Origin: Pseudoxanthomonas sp. Root630
Lineage (GTDB): Bacteria > Pseudomonadota > Gammaproteobacteria > Xanthomonadales > Xanthomonadaceae
Direction: 5' to 3'
Assembly (NCBI RefSeq): GCF_001427585.1
Contig: NZ_LMGY01000015.1
Location: 296,684-360,683, forward strand
Length of the DNA stretch: 64,000 nt
A model generated the notes under the pieces. It was given only the letters and a program-made list of their open reading frames with translations. It ran no database searches and had not been told where the DNA came from. Made by a program: the position numbers and the translations under genes. Of this stretch, positions 52,482-61,923 are shown piece after piece; position 1 is the first letter of the stretch, and every line of letters starts with the position of its first letter.

Positions 52482-52616
52482 GGGTTGCCTCTCGGGTGGT
52501 CTCGTATCGGTCTGATGCACCGGCGCGCCCGGGGGTTTAAACGCCGCCGCGCCGGAGTGGATGGCACCACGCTTCGCTACAATCGTCACCTGCCTGAAGT
52601 CACTGGAACGTCCCCC

Positions 52617-54164
52617 GTGTCCGCATCTGCCCCGTCCGTGAAACGCCCCAAGCCCGTCGTGCTGCTGATCCTGGATGGCTGGGGGCACCGTGAGGACCCC
52701 ACCGACAACGCGCTGGCACAGGCCGAGCTGCCGAACTGGCGCCGCCTGCTGGCCACTGCGCCGCATACGCTGATCCACACCGAAGGCCGCCATGTCGGCC
52801 TGCCGGACGGGCAGATGGGCAATTCGGAAGTGGGCCACATGAACCTGGGTGCGGGCCGCATCGTCTACCAGGACCTGACCCGCATCGACGCCGCCATCGA
52901 GGATGGCAGCTTCTTCGCCAACGCCGAGCTGGTCGCCGCGTGCGAGGCCGCCAAGGCCGACGGCAAGACCTTGCACGTGTTCGGCCTGCTGTCGCCGGGC
53001 GGCGTGCACAGCCATGAACTGCACATCTTCGCGATGCTCGAGCTGGCCAAGCGCCAGGGCGTGCCGCGGGTCGCGGTGCACGCCTTCCTCGACGGCCGCG
53101 ACACGCCGCCGAAGTCGGCCGAGCCCAGCCTGCGTGCGCTCCAGGACCTGTGCACGAAGCTCGGCAATGCGCACATCGCCTCGGTCAGCGGCCGCTATTA
53201 CGCGATGGACCGCGACAAGCGCTGGGACCGCGTGCGGCTGGCGTGGGATGCGATGGTCGATGCGAAGAGCGAGCACCATGCCCCCAGCGGCGTAGCGGCA
53301 CTGGAAGCCGCCTATGCGCGCGGCGAGAACGACGAGTTCGTGCTGCCCACCGTCATCGACGGCGCAACGCCGATGGCCGATGGCGATGCGGTGGTGTTCA
53401 TGAATTTCCGCGCCGACCGCGCGCGCCAGTTGACTGCGGCGTTCGTGTCGCCGGCGTTCGACGGCTTCGAGCGGCGCGTGCCGGCACTGGCGCGTTACGT
53501 CTGCCTGACCGAGTACGACGCCAAGCTGCCGGCGCCGGTGGCATTCGCGCCGGACGACCTGCGCGAGACCTTCGGCGAGCTGCTGGCCGAGCACGGCCTC
53601 ACCCAGCTGCGCATCGCCGAGACCGAAAAGTACGCGCACGTGACGTTCTTCTTCAGCGGCGGCCGCGAGGATGTGTTCGACGGCGAGGAGCGCATCCTGG
53701 TGCCGAGCCCGAAGGTCGCGACCTACGACCTGCAGCCGGAAATGAGCTGCCCCGAACTGACCGAGAAACTGGTGGCGGCGATCGGCTCGGGCCGTTTCGA
53801 CGCGATCATCTGCAACATCGCCAATCCCGACATGGTCGGCCACAGCGGCGACCTGCAGGCCGCGATCCTGGCGGCGCAGGCGGTGGACAAGGCGATCGGC
53901 GAGGTCGATGCCGCGGTGCGCGCCGCGGGCGGCGCGATGATCATCACCGCCGACCACGGCAACCTGGAGATGATGCGCGACCCCGCCACGGGGCAGCCGC
54001 ATACCGCGCACACCGTGGGCCCGGTGCCGCTGGTCTACGTCGGCGAACGCGCGGCCACGCTGCGCAGCGGCGGCGCCTTGTGCGACGTGGCGCCGACATT
54101 GCTCGCCCTGCTGGGGCTGCCGCAACCGGCCGACATGAGCGGCCGCAGCCTGATCGCCGGCTGA
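52617..54164 (+). CDS. gpmI: 2,3-bisphosphoglycerate-independent phosphoglycerate mutase
   Basis: A 515-residue enzyme interconverting 3- and 2-phosphoglycerate in glycolysis and gluconeogenesis. Motifs include LLILDGWG (metal aspartate), [14 protein letters not shown] with the phosphoserine nucleophile, [31 protein letters not shown] and TADHGNLE. The length is standard. The GTG at 52617 is the likely start, preceded by GGAACG and giving [11 protein letters not shown]. The stop overlaps envC by one base, an arrangement linking a metabolic gene to cell-wall genes. Confidence 0.96.
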   Translation: MSASAPSVKRPKPVVLLILDGWGHREDPTDNALAQAELPNWRRLLATAPHTLIHTEGRHVGLPDGQMGNSEVGHMNLGAGRIVYQDLTRIDAAIEDGSFFANAELVAACEAAKADGKTLHVFGLLSPGGVHSHELHIFAMLELAKRQGVPRVAVHAFLDGRDTPPKSAEPSLRALQDLCTKLGNAHIASVSGRYYAMDRDKRWDRVRLAWDAMVDAKSEHHAPSGVAALEAAYARGENDEFVLPTVIDGATPMADGDAVVFMNFRADRARQLTAAFVSPAFDGFERRVPALARYVCLTEYDAKLPAPVAFAPDDLRETFGELLAEHGLTQLRIAETEKYAHVTFFFSGGREDVFDGEERILVPSPKVATYDLQPEMSCPELTEKLVAAIGSGRFDAIICNIANPDMVGHSGDLQAAILAAQAVDKAIGEVDAAVRAAGGAMIITADHGNLEMMRDPATGQPHTAHTVGPVPLVYVGERAATLRSGGALCDVAPTLLALLGLPQPADMSGRSLIAG

Positions 54165-55420
54165 TGGCGCAACCTTGGCGCATCGCGCTGTCTACCGCCG
54201 TGCTGGCGGTGGTCGCGGCGGCGTCCGCGCCGGCGCAGACCTCGCGCGAGACCGAGCGCAAGCTCGAGCGCGTGCGCAGCGAGTTGAAATCGATCGCGCA
54301 GGAACGCCGCAAGCTGGAAGGCGAACGTGGTGCGGCCTCGCGCCAGTTGCGCGACGCCGATGAAAAGGTCGGCCGCACGTCCCGCTCGCTGGCCGACACC
54401 GAAGCCGCGATGCGCAAGGAAGCCGCCGCCCTGGCCGAGTTGCAACAGCGGCGCGACACGCTGACGGCGCAACGCGACCGCCAGCGCGGGCAGCTGACCG
54501 ACCTGGTCCGCGCGGCCTACCAGCAGGGCGAAGATGCGCCGTTGAAGGTGCTGCTGTCGCAGGATCGCGTGGCCGACGCCAACCGCCTGTTGGCCTACCA
54601 CCGCTACGTGCAGCGCGACCAGACGCGCCGGATCGATACGCTGACCACCGACCTGGCATCGCTCGACGAAGTGGAGCGCGAGATCGCCGCACGCAGCACA
54701 GAGTTGGAAGCTGCGCGTGCCCGGCAACGCGGCGAAGTCGCGCAGCTGGAGAAGGATCGCAAGACCCGCGCGAGCCTGGTCGCCGACCTCGACGAGCGCT
54801 ACCAGGACCGTGCGGCGAAGGAAAAGGCGCTGGGCCAGGATGCGCGTTCGCTGGAAACGCTGCTGAAGAACCTGCGCGCCGCCGCCGCGCGCGCCGAGGC
54901 CGAACGCCGGGCCGCTGCGCGCCGCGCCGCGGCCGAAGCCGCCGCGGCGAAGAAGCGCGAGAACGCCGGCAGCGGCACCCGCACGCCGCGCGACAACACA
55001 CCCGCACGGCCCGTCGTGGCCTCGGCACCGGCACTGAAGGTCGGCGGACTGGGGTGGCCGGTGTCGGGCAGCCTGCTGGCCCGCTATGGCGGCCGCATGC
55101 CGGACGGCCGTACCAGTACCGGCGTGCTGATCGGCGCGCCCGCGGGCACGACGGTGACGGCGGTGGCCGACGGTACCGTGGTGTTTTCGGAATGGATGAC
55201 GGGCTACGGCCTGATCCTCATCCTCGACCACGGCAACGGCTACATGAGCCTGTACGCACACAACGACAGCCTGCTGAAGGACAGCGGCGACCGGGTGAAG
55301 CGCGGCGATGCGGTGGCCCGCGTGGGCACCTCGGGCGGACAGGGCCAGGCGGCGCTGTACTTCGAGCTGCGGCGCAACGGCCAGCCGGTGGATCCGTCCT
55401 CGTGGCTGCAGCGGCGATGA
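54164..55420 (+). CDS. envC: EnvC-like murein hydrolase activator
   Basis: A 418-residue exported protein: signal peptide (about 1-24), a long coiled-coil region (about 28-260, rich in E, R, A and Q), an alanine/lysine-rich linker and a LytM-like domain (about 290-418). The LytM zinc-binding histidines are partly missing (TGVLIGAPAG where active enzymes have a histidine), as in EnvC, which activates the amidases AmiA and AmiB rather than cutting murein itself. The ATG overlaps the gpmI stop (TGATG). It is followed by a tail-specific peptidase gene, a common order in proteobacteria. Confidence 0.92.
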   Translation: MAQPWRIALSTAVLAVVAAASAPAQTSRETERKLERVRSELKSIAQERRKLEGERGAASRQLRDADEKVGRTSRSLADTEAAMRKEAAALAELQQRRDTLTAQRDRQRGQLTDLVRAAYQQGEDAPLKVLLSQDRVADANRLLAYHRYVQRDQTRRIDTLTTDLASLDEVEREIAARSTELEAARARQRGEVAQLEKDRKTRASLVADLDERYQDRAAKEKALGQDARSLETLLKNLRAAAARAEAERRAAARRAAAEAAAAKKRENAGSGTRTPRDNTPARPVVASAPALKVGGLGWPVSGSLLARYGGRMPDGRTSTGVLIGAPAGTTVTAVADGTVVFSEWMTGYGLILILDHGNGYMSLYAHNDSLLKDSGDRVKRGDAVARVGTSGGQGQAALYFELRRNGQPVDPSSWLQRR

Positions 55421-55486
55421 ACGTCGCTGCCGGCCGTAACCGGGCTTGAACATCCGCCCGGTACGGGTTCACGCATAATCGGGTGA

Positions 55487-55507
55487 ACTTCGCGCCCGTC
55501 GCGAAGT
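55487..55507. other. Perfect inverted repeat before the S41 peptidase gene
   Basis: ACTTCGCG-N5-CGCGAAGT is an eight-base perfect palindrome ending 28 bases before the start codon. It may be an operator or a leader hairpin. A CATAAT element (55474-55479) just upstream could be a -10 but lacks a good -35. Confidence 0.4.
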
Positions 55508-55535
55508 CCCTTGAAGCCTCTCCCGGAGTTTCCGC

Positions 55536-56882
55536 ATGCTGCAGCGCCTTCCCCTGGCCCTCCTGACCGTTGCCCTGCTCGCGGCGTTGCCCGCGTCGGC
55601 GCAGCAGCAGGCGCCGCAGGCGGACGGGCCGCCCGTGGTCGCACCCAGCGATGATCCGGATGCGGCCGAGAACGCCCCGTCGAAGGTGCCGCTGGACGAG
55701 ATCCGCCGCTACGTCGCCGTGTTCAATGCGGTGAAAGAAGCGTACGTGGAGCCGGTGGAGGACAAGAAGCTGATGCAGTCGGCCATCCGTGGCCTGCTGC
55801 TCGACCTGGATCCGCACAGCACCTATTTCGACAAACAGGATTCCGACGCTTTCGACGAGCAGGCCAGCGGCGCCTACGAAGGCATCGGCGTGGAACTGCA
55901 GCAGCAGGCCGACCGCACCCTGCTGGTGGTGTCGCCGATCGACGACACACCGGCGGCGAAGGCCGGCATCAAGTCCGGCGACGTCATCACCGCCATCGAC
56001 GGCAAGCCGATCAGCGCCGACGACGGCATGGAGCCGCTGCGTGGCGCGCCCGGCAGCAAGATCACCCTGACCATCGTCCGCGAAGGCACGCCCAAGCCAT
56101 TCGACGTCACCCTGGTTCGCGACACCATCCGCGTGACCAGCGTGCGCGGCAGGCTGCTCGAACCCGGCTACGGCTACGTGCGCATCAGCGCGTTCCAGAC
56201 CGACACCGCCGCCGATTTCCAGAAGCAGCTGGACACGCTGCAGGCGAAGGGCCCGCTGCGCGGGCTGGTGCTCGACCTGCGCAGCAATCCCGGCGGCTTG
56301 CTGCTCGCCGCCGTGCAGGTGGCGGACGAACTGCTGGAGAAGGGCAACATCGTCAGCACCCGCGGGCGGTTGTCGATCAGCGATTCCAAGTTCGACGCCA
56401 CGCCGGGCGACCGTCTCTCCGGCGCGCCGGTCGTGGTGCTGGTGGATGCGGGTTCGGCCAGCGCCTCGGAAGTGCTCGCCGGCGCGTTGCGCGACAACGA
56501 CCGCGCACGCGTGGTGGGTAGCCGCACGTTCGGCAAGGGCTCGGTGCAGACCGTGCTGCCGCTCGACAACGGCGATTCGGTCAAGCTGACCACCGCGCGC
56601 TACTACACGCCCAGCGGCAAGTCGATCCAGGCCAGCGGCATCGTCCCCGACGTGGTGGTCAAGCCGGAGGGCAGCGCGCCCGATGCCATCGTCGGCCAGG
56701 ATGGCCAGCTCTACATCACCGAGGCGACGTTGCCGGGCCACCTGCGCGGCGACGACGAAGGCCAGGCCGGTTACCTGCCGGGCGATGTGCTCGATGGCGA
56801 GGCCCCGATCAAGGCGGCCCTGGTGGAACTGAAGAAGATCGCCGTCACCGCGCGCGCGAAGCCCGCGGCCGCCGCGCGCTGA
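55536..56882 (+). CDS. ctpA: S41-family C-terminal processing peptidase
   Basis: A 448-residue exported serine peptidase. After the signal peptide (about 1-22) come an N-terminal helical region, a PDZ domain (about 100-185) and the S41 catalytic core with serine in GSASASEV and lysine in FGKGSVQ. An alanine-rich end follows. These proteases trim or degrade periplasmic proteins, often including murein hydrolases or their regulators, which fits its position next to envC. The symbol is by family; Prc, the larger E. coli enzyme, is a different subgroup. Confidence 0.93.
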   Translation: MLQRLPLALLTVALLAALPASAQQQAPQADGPPVVAPSDDPDAAENAPSKVPLDEIRRYVAVFNAVKEAYVEPVEDKKLMQSAIRGLLLDLDPHSTYFDKQDSDAFDEQASGAYEGIGVELQQQADRTLLVVSPIDDTPAAKAGIKSGDVITAIDGKPISADDGMEPLRGAPGSKITLTIVREGTPKPFDVTLVRDTIRVTSVRGRLLEPGYGYVRISAFQTDTAADFQKQLDTLQAKGPLRGLVLDLRSNPGGLLLAAVQVADELLEKGNIVSTRGRLSISDSKFDATPGDRLSGAPVVVLVDAGSASASEVLAGALRDNDRARVVGSRTFGKGSVQTVLPLDNGDSVKLTTARYYTPSGKSIQASGIVPDVVVKPEGSAPDAIVGQDGQLYITEATLPGHLRGDDEGQAGYLPGDVLDGEAPIKAALVELKKIAVTARAKPAAAAR

Positions 56883-56892
56883 CCGGCCGTTA

Positions 56893-58158
56893 TCAGCCGG
56901 GCGATGCGCCCGGTGCGGGCGCGGCCGGCGCCCGGCGGTCGCGCATGATCCGGTTGAACAGCGGCGTGGCCATCAACGTGGTCAGGATCGCCATGATCAC
57001 CAGGATGGTGAACAGGCCCGGCTTGATGATGCCCGCCTGCAGGCCGATGTTGATGATGATGAGTTCCATCAGGCCGCGCGCGTTCATCAGCGCGCCGATC
57101 GCCTTCGCATCGCGCGGCGATTCGCCCGACAGGCGCGCCGCAGCCCAGCACGCGATCGCCTTGCCGCCGAACGAGGCGAGCAGGATCGCGATCGCCGGCA
57201 CCAGGATGGCGGGATCGAGCAGCACGGAGAGCTGGGTCTTCAAACCGGAATAGGTGAAGAACAGCGGCAGCAGGACCACCACCACCATGCCCTGCAGGCG
57301 CTCGCGCAGGCGCTCGGTCAGCGCGCCGCGCGGCAGGCAGATGCCGAGGATGAAGCCGCCGAACACCGCATGGATGCCGATCGCATCCATCGCCCACGCA
57401 CAAAGGAAGAACGCCGCCATGACCCAGGCGAACACCGGCGTGGGCAGCGGGCCTTCCGCGGGGACCTGCGCGGCCAGGGGCGCGAGCAGCCGGCGCCCGG
57501 CCAGCAGCATGAAGGCCACGTAGGCGATACCGCCGCCGATCGCCAGCCACGCCTGGTTCCAACTGCCGCCGAAGCTCGCCAGCACGATCGCCAGGATGCA
57601 CCAGGCGGCCGCGTCGTCCATCGCGCCGGCGGTGAGCGCCAGCGTGCCCAGCGGCGTGCCGGCCAGGCCGCGCTCGTGGATGATGCGCGCCAGCATCGGG
57701 AAGGCGGTGATCGCAATGGCGGCGCCGAGGAAGAGGGCGACTTCGAGGAAGCGCGCCTTGTCGGCGAACAGGCCGGGCACGTGCTGCAGCCACGGCGCCA
57801 GCGCGAAGGCCAGCACGAACGGCACCGCGATGCCGGCCCACGACACCGCCATCGCGCTGCGGTAGCGGGTGCGGATGTGGTCGGCCTGGAATTCCGTACC
57901 GACCAGGAACATGTACATGCCCACGCCCACCTGGCCGCCGACGTACAGCATGTCCAGGGTGTCCTTCGGGAACAGGGCCGCCTGCGCGTCCGGCAGCACC
58001 GCGCCGAACAACGATGGGCCGAGCATCACGCCGGCGATCATTTCGCCGACCACCTGCGGCTGGCCGATGCGCTGGGCGAGTTTTCCGACCAGGCGGCACG
58101 CCAGGATGATCAGGCCCGCCTGCAGGAAGAAGTAGACCGACAATTGTGAGGTGGACAT
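56893..58158 (-). CDS. CPA2-type cation/proton antiporter
   Basis: A 421-residue membrane protein with about twelve helices of the monovalent cation:proton antiporter-2 type. The conserved acidic pair sits in AGAMDDAAAW near residue 158; LGPSLFG, GMYMFLVGTEF and ALMNARGLMELII are typical family segments. It exchanges Na+ or K+ for protons across the inner membrane. There is no soluble TrkA-N domain as in KefB/KefC. The ATG at 58158 begins the hydrophobic N-terminus; an earlier ATG would add ten polar residues. Confidence 0.9.
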   Translation of the reverse strand: MSTSQLSVYFFLQAGLIILACRLVGKLAQRIGQPQVVGEMIAGVMLGPSLFGAVLPDAQAALFPKDTLDMLYVGGQVGVGMYMFLVGTEFQADHIRTRYRSAMAVSWAGIAVPFVLAFALAPWLQHVPGLFADKARFLEVALFLGAAIAITAFPMLARIIHERGLAGTPLGTLALTAGAMDDAAAWCILAIVLASFGGSWNQAWLAIGGGIAYVAFMLLAGRRLLAPLAAQVPAEGPLPTPVFAWVMAAFFLCAWAMDAIGIHAVFGGFILGICLPRGALTERLRERLQGMVVVVLLPLFFTYSGLKTQLSVLLDPAILVPAIAILLASFGGKAIACWAAARLSGESPRDAKAIGALMNARGLMELIIINIGLQAGIIKPGLFTILVIMAILTTLMATPLFNRIMRDRRAPAAPAPGASPG

Positions 58159-58252
58159 CCGGGCGCCCTGTGCGTGACGCGCCATCATAGAGGCGATCGC
58201 GCGCGTGCACGCGGGGGGAAACCGGACGCCGGCATGTACCGGCGGGGGCGGC

Positions 58253-58573
58253 TCAGCGCGGCTTGGCGGGCATCGGGAACGGCGTCACGACCTTCTCGCC
58301 GGTCGCCGCATCGCGGATGGCGGACTGGCCCTTCCGCTCCACTTCCTCCACCCGGATGATGCTCTGCATCGGCAGGTGCAGCACGCGCGTGCCGCCGAAC
58401 TCGTCGCGCAGGCGCTCTTCGGTGGGGTCGACCACCAGGCCCTCGTGGAAGTCGAACACGAGTTCCGAGACTTCGGTGAACCCCCACAGCCCACTGGCCG
58501 CCACCTTGCGTGCGTACAGCTCGTAGACCTTGGTGTGGTTGTGGAAGGTGACTTTGTAGAGCGTGGTCTTCAT
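58253..58573 (-). CDS. DUF1820 protein
   Basis: A 106-residue cytoplasmic protein matching DUF1820 along its length: LYKVTFHNHTKVYELYARKV at the start and GFTEVSELVFDFHEGLVVDPTEERLRDEF in the middle. The family is widespread in gammaproteobacteria and has no defined function. It lies 24 bases downstream of the rhomboid gene on the same strand and may share its message. Confidence 0.9.
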   Translation of the reverse strand: MKTTLYKVTFHNHTKVYELYARKVAASGLWGFTEVSELVFDFHEGLVVDPTEERLRDEFGGTRVLHLPMQSIIRVEEVERKGQSAIRDAATGEKVVTPFPMPAKPR

Positions 58574-58597
58574 GGCGCCGATTATAGGCGCCGCCGC

Positions 58598-59290
58598 TCA
58601 GTAACCCTGCCGCTTGCGCATGCGCCGGGCGATGGCGGCGCGCACGAACAGCGCGAACACCACGCCGAACAGGAAACCGGCGATATGCGCCGGCCAGGCC
58701 ACCGTGCCGAAGGTCGGGCCGGTGTAGGCGAACACCACCTGCAGCAGCGCCCATACGCCGATCAACACGGAGGCGGGCGCCTTCACGACTTCCATGAACA
58801 ATCCCAGCGGCAGTACCACGCCCAGCTGTGCGGTCGGGAACAACGCCAGGTAGGCGCCGATCACCGCGGAGACGGCCCCGCTGGCACCGATCACCACCCG
58901 GTCCGGCGCGTCGATGCTGAGCACGGCGGCCACGTTGGCCACGGCGCCGCCGACCAGGAACAGCAGCAGGAACCGCCAGGGGCCCATGGCCCTCTCGGCA
59001 GGCAGGCCGAAGATCAGCAGGAAGACCAGGTTGCCCACCAGATGGGCCCAGTCGGCATGCAGGAACAACGCCGTGAACAGCCGCAGCACCGTGCCGCGCT
59101 GCAGCGACGCCAGCCAGACCTCGGGCGCCACCATTCCCCCGGTCAGGGCGCCCCATTCGCTGAGCAGATCGCTCTGCGCGACGCCACCCAGCGAGCGCGC
59201 CCACAGGAACGCGGCCAGCAGGACGATGGCCAGCGCGGGCGTGGCCCAGCGAAGCGATGGTTTCTGGCGGGAGGGAATGGACACGAACAT
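58598..59290 (-). CDS. Rhomboid-family intramembrane serine protease
   Basis: A 230-residue membrane protein with six or seven helices. Rhomboid motifs are present: HLVGNLVFL in the second core helix (histidine and asparagine), IGASGAVS with the catalytic serine, and PAHIAGFLFG with the catalytic histidine. It probably cuts membrane proteins within the lipid bilayer. Substrates are unknown. A short basic C-terminal tail follows the last helix. Confidence 0.92.
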   Translation of the reverse strand: MFVSIPSRQKPSLRWATPALAIVLLAAFLWARSLGGVAQSDLLSEWGALTGGMVAPEVWLASLQRGTVLRLFTALFLHADWAHLVGNLVFLLIFGLPAERAMGPWRFLLLFLVGGAVANVAAVLSIDAPDRVVIGASGAVSAVIGAYLALFPTAQLGVVLPLGLFMEVVKAPASVLIGVWALLQVVFAYTGPTFGTVAWPAHIAGFLFGVVFALFVRAAIARRMRKRQGY

Positions 59291-59373
59291 GCGCGGGCAC
59301 TGTACCGGCTACCCCTTCCGCTGCCCATGGTGCGACGCAACGAAACTGAATAGGGGCAAGGACTTACGGTGGA

Positions 59374-59418
59374 TTGTTAGTGTTTGGTTAGCGGGTATAC
59401 TGCATACGGCGTCGTATG
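59374..59418 (+). promoter_or_regulatory. fadL promoter with inverted-repeat operator
   Basis: TTGTTA (59374-59379), a 16-bp spacer and TATACT (59396-59401) form a good sigma-70 promoter. CATACG-GCGT-CGTATG (59403-59418), a perfect palindrome, covers the expected start of transcription, the usual place for a repressor. A TetR-type fatty-acid regulator would fit, but none is encoded nearby. Confidence 0.65.
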
Positions 59419-59515
59419 TCGGGAGGGGCTTCCGGCAGGCCGAAAAGGTGGACCACACACCACGGCCTTCGACGACGCAGACGATTTCTTACCCACGTCT
59501 CCGGAGAGAACACTG

Positions 59516-60898
59516 ATGGAATTTGCTAAGAACCTCACCCGCGTGTCCGCGCTTGCCCTCGGCATCGCGGGCGTGCTCGCCTACGGCGACGTGCACGCCG
59601 CCGCCTTCCAGTTGAAGGAAAACAGCGTCAAGGCCCAGGGCCGTGCGATGGCCGGTGCGGCCTCCGCCAAGGGCGACGCCTCGGTCGTGGTGAACAACCC
59701 GGCCGTCATGTCCACCTTCACCGAGCGCACCCTGCAGGCCGACGTCACCGCGATCGACCTGTCCTACGAATTCACCGGCAGCGGCACCGCCGCCACCGGC
59801 ACCCCGTTCCAGCAGCCGCTGACCGGCGGCAACGGCGGCGACGCCGGCGACGTGGCCGCCGTGCCGGCCGCGTCCTTCATCCTGCCGTTGAGCGGCGATT
59901 TCGATTACCTGACCATCGGCGCCATGATCAGCGCGCCGTTCGGCCTGAAGACCGAATACGACGCCGGCTGGGTGGGTCGCTACCACGCGCTGGAATCGGA
60001 CGTGAAGATCGTCGACCTGACCCTGGCCGCCTCGCTGGCGCTCAGCGACCGCTTCTCGATCGGCGCCGGCCTGATCTACGAACACGCCGACGTGACGCTG
60101 TCGCAGGCTGTCGACTTCGGCACCATCATCTGCAGCCAGAACCCGACCGCCTGCCTGACGCCCGGCACGCCCTACGGCCCGCAGCGCAACGATGGCCTGG
60201 CCCACGTCAACGGCACCGACAACGGCATCGGCTGGATCTTCGGCGTGAACTGGCGCCCGACCGACAAGCTGTCGCTGGGTTACTCGCACCGCTCCGAAAT
60301 CGACCACGAACTGGAAGGCACCGGCGACTTCACCGTGCCGGCCAGCGTGCGCACCGCGTTCGATGCCAATCCGCTGACCCGTCCGCTGTTCCTGGACGGC
60401 GGCGCACTGGCCAAGCTGACCACGCCGACCGTGGACACCTTCAGCGCCACGTACTACGCGACCGACCGCTTCACCGTGATGGCCGAAGCCAGCCGCACCG
60501 ACTGGACCTCGCTGCAGGAAATCCGCATCGAGTTCGACAACGCCGGCCAGCCGGATTCGGCCGAGGAGTACAACTGGGGCGAGAACTGGTTCTACTCGGT
60601 GGGTGGCGAGTACAAGTTCAGCGAGGCCTTCACCTTCCGTGCCGGCGTGGCGCGCGACGACTCCCCGGTGAGCCGCCCGTACCGCACCCCGCGCCTGCCC
60701 GACCAGGACCGCATGTGGTACTCGCTGGGCCTGACCTGGGCGCTGTCCGAGCACTTCGAGCTCAACGCCAGCTACGTCAAGATCGACATCGTCGATACGC
60801 CGGAAGTCGACCTGACCACCAGCACGCGTGCGCGCCTGGTCGGCGAGTTCGAGGGCGGCGCCGACCTGTACGGCGTGTCGATGCAGTACAAGTTCTGA
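59516..60898 (+). CDS. fadL: FadL-family outer-membrane fatty-acid transporter
   Basis: A 460-residue outer-membrane protein. A signal peptide (about 1-31) leads into the FadL N-terminal plug with AAFQLKENSVKAQGRAMAGAAS and the NPA motif (VVNNPAVMST), then a 14-strand barrel ending YGVSMQYKF. FadL imports long-chain fatty acids and related hydrophobic compounds. GGAGAG precedes the ATG. A strong promoter with operator and a terminator show it is a single-gene unit. Confidence 0.93.
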   Translation: MEFAKNLTRVSALALGIAGVLAYGDVHAAAFQLKENSVKAQGRAMAGAASAKGDASVVVNNPAVMSTFTERTLQADVTAIDLSYEFTGSGTAATGTPFQQPLTGGNGGDAGDVAAVPAASFILPLSGDFDYLTIGAMISAPFGLKTEYDAGWVGRYHALESDVKIVDLTLAASLALSDRFSIGAGLIYEHADVTLSQAVDFGTIICSQNPTACLTPGTPYGPQRNDGLAHVNGTDNGIGWIFGVNWRPTDKLSLGYSHRSEIDHELEGTGDFTVPASVRTAFDANPLTRPLFLDGGALAKLTTPTVDTFSATYYATDRFTVMAEASRTDWTSLQEIRIEFDNAGQPDSAEEYNWGENWFYSVGGEYKFSEAFTFRAGVARDDSPVSRPYRTPRLPDQDRMWYSLGLTWALSEHFELNASYVKIDIVDTPEVDLTTSTRARLVGEFEGGADLYGVSMQYKF

Positions 60899-60921
60899 TC
60901 GCCCTGCGCATCAGTCCGATG

Positions 60922-60950
60922 AAAAACCCCGCTTCGGCGGGGTTTTTCTT
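60922..60950. terminator. Bidirectional intrinsic terminator after fadL
   Basis: AAAAACCCCGC-TTCG-GCGGGGTTTTT has a stem of eleven base pairs with A-run and T-run on either side, so it can work for fadL and for the convergent SMP-30 gene. Confidence 0.9.
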
Positions 60951-60959
60951 TTCAGGGCG

Positions 60960-61910
60960 TCAGTACGGCAGGCCGGCGACGTCCAGGTCGATCGACCACA
61001 GGCTGGCCGCACCGGTGAGGAACAGCGTGCGCCGTTCCGCACCGCCGAACGCCGCGTTGGTGATGTTGGCATCCACGCGGATCGTCGCCAGCACGTCGCC
61101 CGCAGGCGAAAACACGCGCACGCGATGCGCGCCGTGCTCGGTGACGTACACGTTGCCGAGGCAGTCCACGGCCAGGCCGTCGCCGCCGGAGATGCGGGCC
61201 AGGTCGCGCCCCGGGCCGGGAATGCCCGCCGTCACCGGATACGCACGCAACACATCGCCGTCGGCCGTGCCGCCGGCCACGTAGAGCGTGCCGCCCTCCG
61301 GCGACAACGCGATGCCGTTGGGATTGCGCAGCGTGTCGTCCACCACCGTCGTGGTGCCGTCGTGGTGGCGGTACACGCGGGTCAGCGGCTGGCCGCCGGG
61401 GGCCGCCTTGCGCTGGTAGTCCGGATCGGTGAAGTAGAGCGTGCCGTCGGCGGCCATCACCAGGTCGTTCGGCGAGTTGAAAGGCGCTCCATCGAACGTT
61501 GAGACGAGCGCGGTGCGCGTGCCGCGCGCGAGGTCCACGCGGGCGACCTGCTTGCGGTCGTGGGTCGCGGCGATGAGCGCGCCTTCGTGATCGAGGGCCA
61601 GCCCGTTGCTGCCGCTGTCCTCCAGCACCGTCTCCCACCGGTCCGGTGGCGTGAATCGCCGTATGCGCGACGGGAAGGTGCCGTTGTGCACGAAGTCCGA
61701 CAGGTACAGCGCACCATCGCGCCATACCGGGCCTTCGTAGAGGCGATCCTGCGCATCGCCCGGCGTCGCGGCCGCCACGCGCGCGGCGGTGAGCTCGCCG
61801 CGCGGCGCAACGCCCGGGTCGGTGGGGCACGCGACGTGTTGTGCCGACGCATGGACGGCGGGGGCGCTGCACAGTGCGAGCAGGGCAAGGGTGAGGCGGT
61901 GCAGCGGCAT
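60960..61910 (-). CDS. Exported SMP-30/gluconolactonase-family protein
   Basis: A 316-residue protein with a signal peptide (about 1-22) and a six-bladed beta-propeller of the SMP-30/lactonase type. Metal-site-like segments include EGPVWRDGALYLSD, NSPNDLVMAADGTLYFTD, NPNGIALSPEGG and GGDGLAVDCLGNVYVTEHG. Members hydrolyse sugar lactones or related esters. The secreted form and isolated setting give no substrate. It precedes no pathway genes here. Confidence 0.88.
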   Translation of the reverse strand: MPLHRLTLALLALCSAPAVHASAQHVACPTDPGVAPRGELTAARVAAATPGDAQDRLYEGPVWRDGALYLSDFVHNGTFPSRIRRFTPPDRWETVLEDSGSNGLALDHEGALIAATHDRKQVARVDLARGTRTALVSTFDGAPFNSPNDLVMAADGTLYFTDPDYQRKAAPGGQPLTRVYRHHDGTTTVVDDTLRNPNGIALSPEGGTLYVAGGTADGDVLRAYPVTAGIPGPGRDLARISGGDGLAVDCLGNVYVTEHGAHRVRVFSPAGDVLATIRVDANITNAAFGGAERRTLFLTGAASLWSIDLDVAGLPY

Positions 61911-61923
61911 GGCGATCCTCCGG

